The position numbers and the translations under genes were made by a program. This document shows, one piece after another, positions 63,928-64,000 of a stretch of DNA of 64,000 nt. Position 1 is the stretch's first letter. Every line of letters begins with the position of its first letter. Origin of the DNA: Desertimonas sp963732335 (lineage in GTDB: Bacteria > Actinomycetota > Acidimicrobiia > Acidimicrobiales > Ilumatobacteraceae); assembly GCA_963732335.1 (NCBI GenBank), contig CAVSZO010000063.1, forward strand, positions 310,001-374,000, read 5' to 3'. A model generated the notes under the pieces. The model saw only the letters and a program-made list of their open reading frames with translations. It was not told the DNA's origin and did not search any database.

Positions 63928-64000
63928 TCAGCTCATATACGCCGCGACGAACTCCGCCTGTGCCTCGGCGAGGACAGTTTGGAATGTCCGCACGGTCGCC
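63928..64000 (-). CDS. ABC transporter solute-binding protein, C-terminal end
   Basis: The reverse frame entering from the right edge reads ATVRTFQTVLAEAQAEFVAA, YMS and stops at TGA 63928-63930. Length and position (directly upstream of two sugar permeases) identify the last helix of an extracellular sugar-binding lipoprotein. The rest lies outside the window. Confidence 0.6.
   Translation of the reverse strand, partial: ATVRTFQTVLAEAQAEFVAAYMS

Overview
The window is high-GC, non-repetitive chromosomal DNA of an actinomycete-type bacterium. Frequent GTG starts, PPOX-class (F420-type) flavin proteins, an ECF41 sigma factor with its carboxymuconolactone decarboxylase partner, large ATP-binding LuxR regulators, DUF427, NYN and HTH_42 proteins all point to Actinomycetota. 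A lineage such as Acidimicrobiia would fit, but that is inference. No rRNA, tRNA, CRISPR array, phage module or intact transposase was recognised.

Layout. 0-4 kb: start of a Zn dehydrogenase, a broken TolB-like gene, an FAD monooxygenase and a secreted cupin. 4-16 kb: LuxR ATPase with two tiny coupled genes, ferredoxin, Eis-like acetyltransferase, Nfu_N protein, PPOX, DUF427, HD-GYP/LuxR fusion, GNAT and SnoaL proteins. 16-21 kb: PPi-type phosphofructokinase, SRPBCC, DUF1801, a palindromic repeat cluster enclosing a 35-residue membrane peptide, DUF1330, and a coupled calcium-repeat pair. 21-34 kb: second LuxR ATPase, a DHPNYGPV-repeat protein, a truncated phosphatase, SDR reductase, acyl-CoA ligase, LysE, NYN nuclease, DHFR-like reductase, HTH_42 protein, and a ribbon-helix-helix/VOC/MmcQ operon behind a perfect palindrome. 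34-56 kb: cupin, ECF41 module, YceI, acetyltransferases, zinc-finger proteins, SDR, beta-lactamase-like hydrolase, adenylate kinase, HEAT protein, methyltransferases, MarR/NADP-reductase pair and VOC proteins. 57-64 kb: a leftward carbohydrate operon (solute-binding protein, two permeases, PhyH dioxygenase, GH38 alpha-mannosidase, aldo/keto reductase).

Most genes are monocistronic or in two- to three-gene units joined by ATGA overlaps. Intergenic DNA is unusually abundant. It holds gene fragments and at least three dispersed repeat families: a 75-bp element in four copies, a 56-59-nt palindrome in four copies, and a ~180-bp element in two copies, each beside a truncated gene. Many otherwise conserved genes carry one-base frameshifts, often in short homopolymers. 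That looks more like residual assembly error than decay, so frameshifted genes are described as genes unless they are also truncated.
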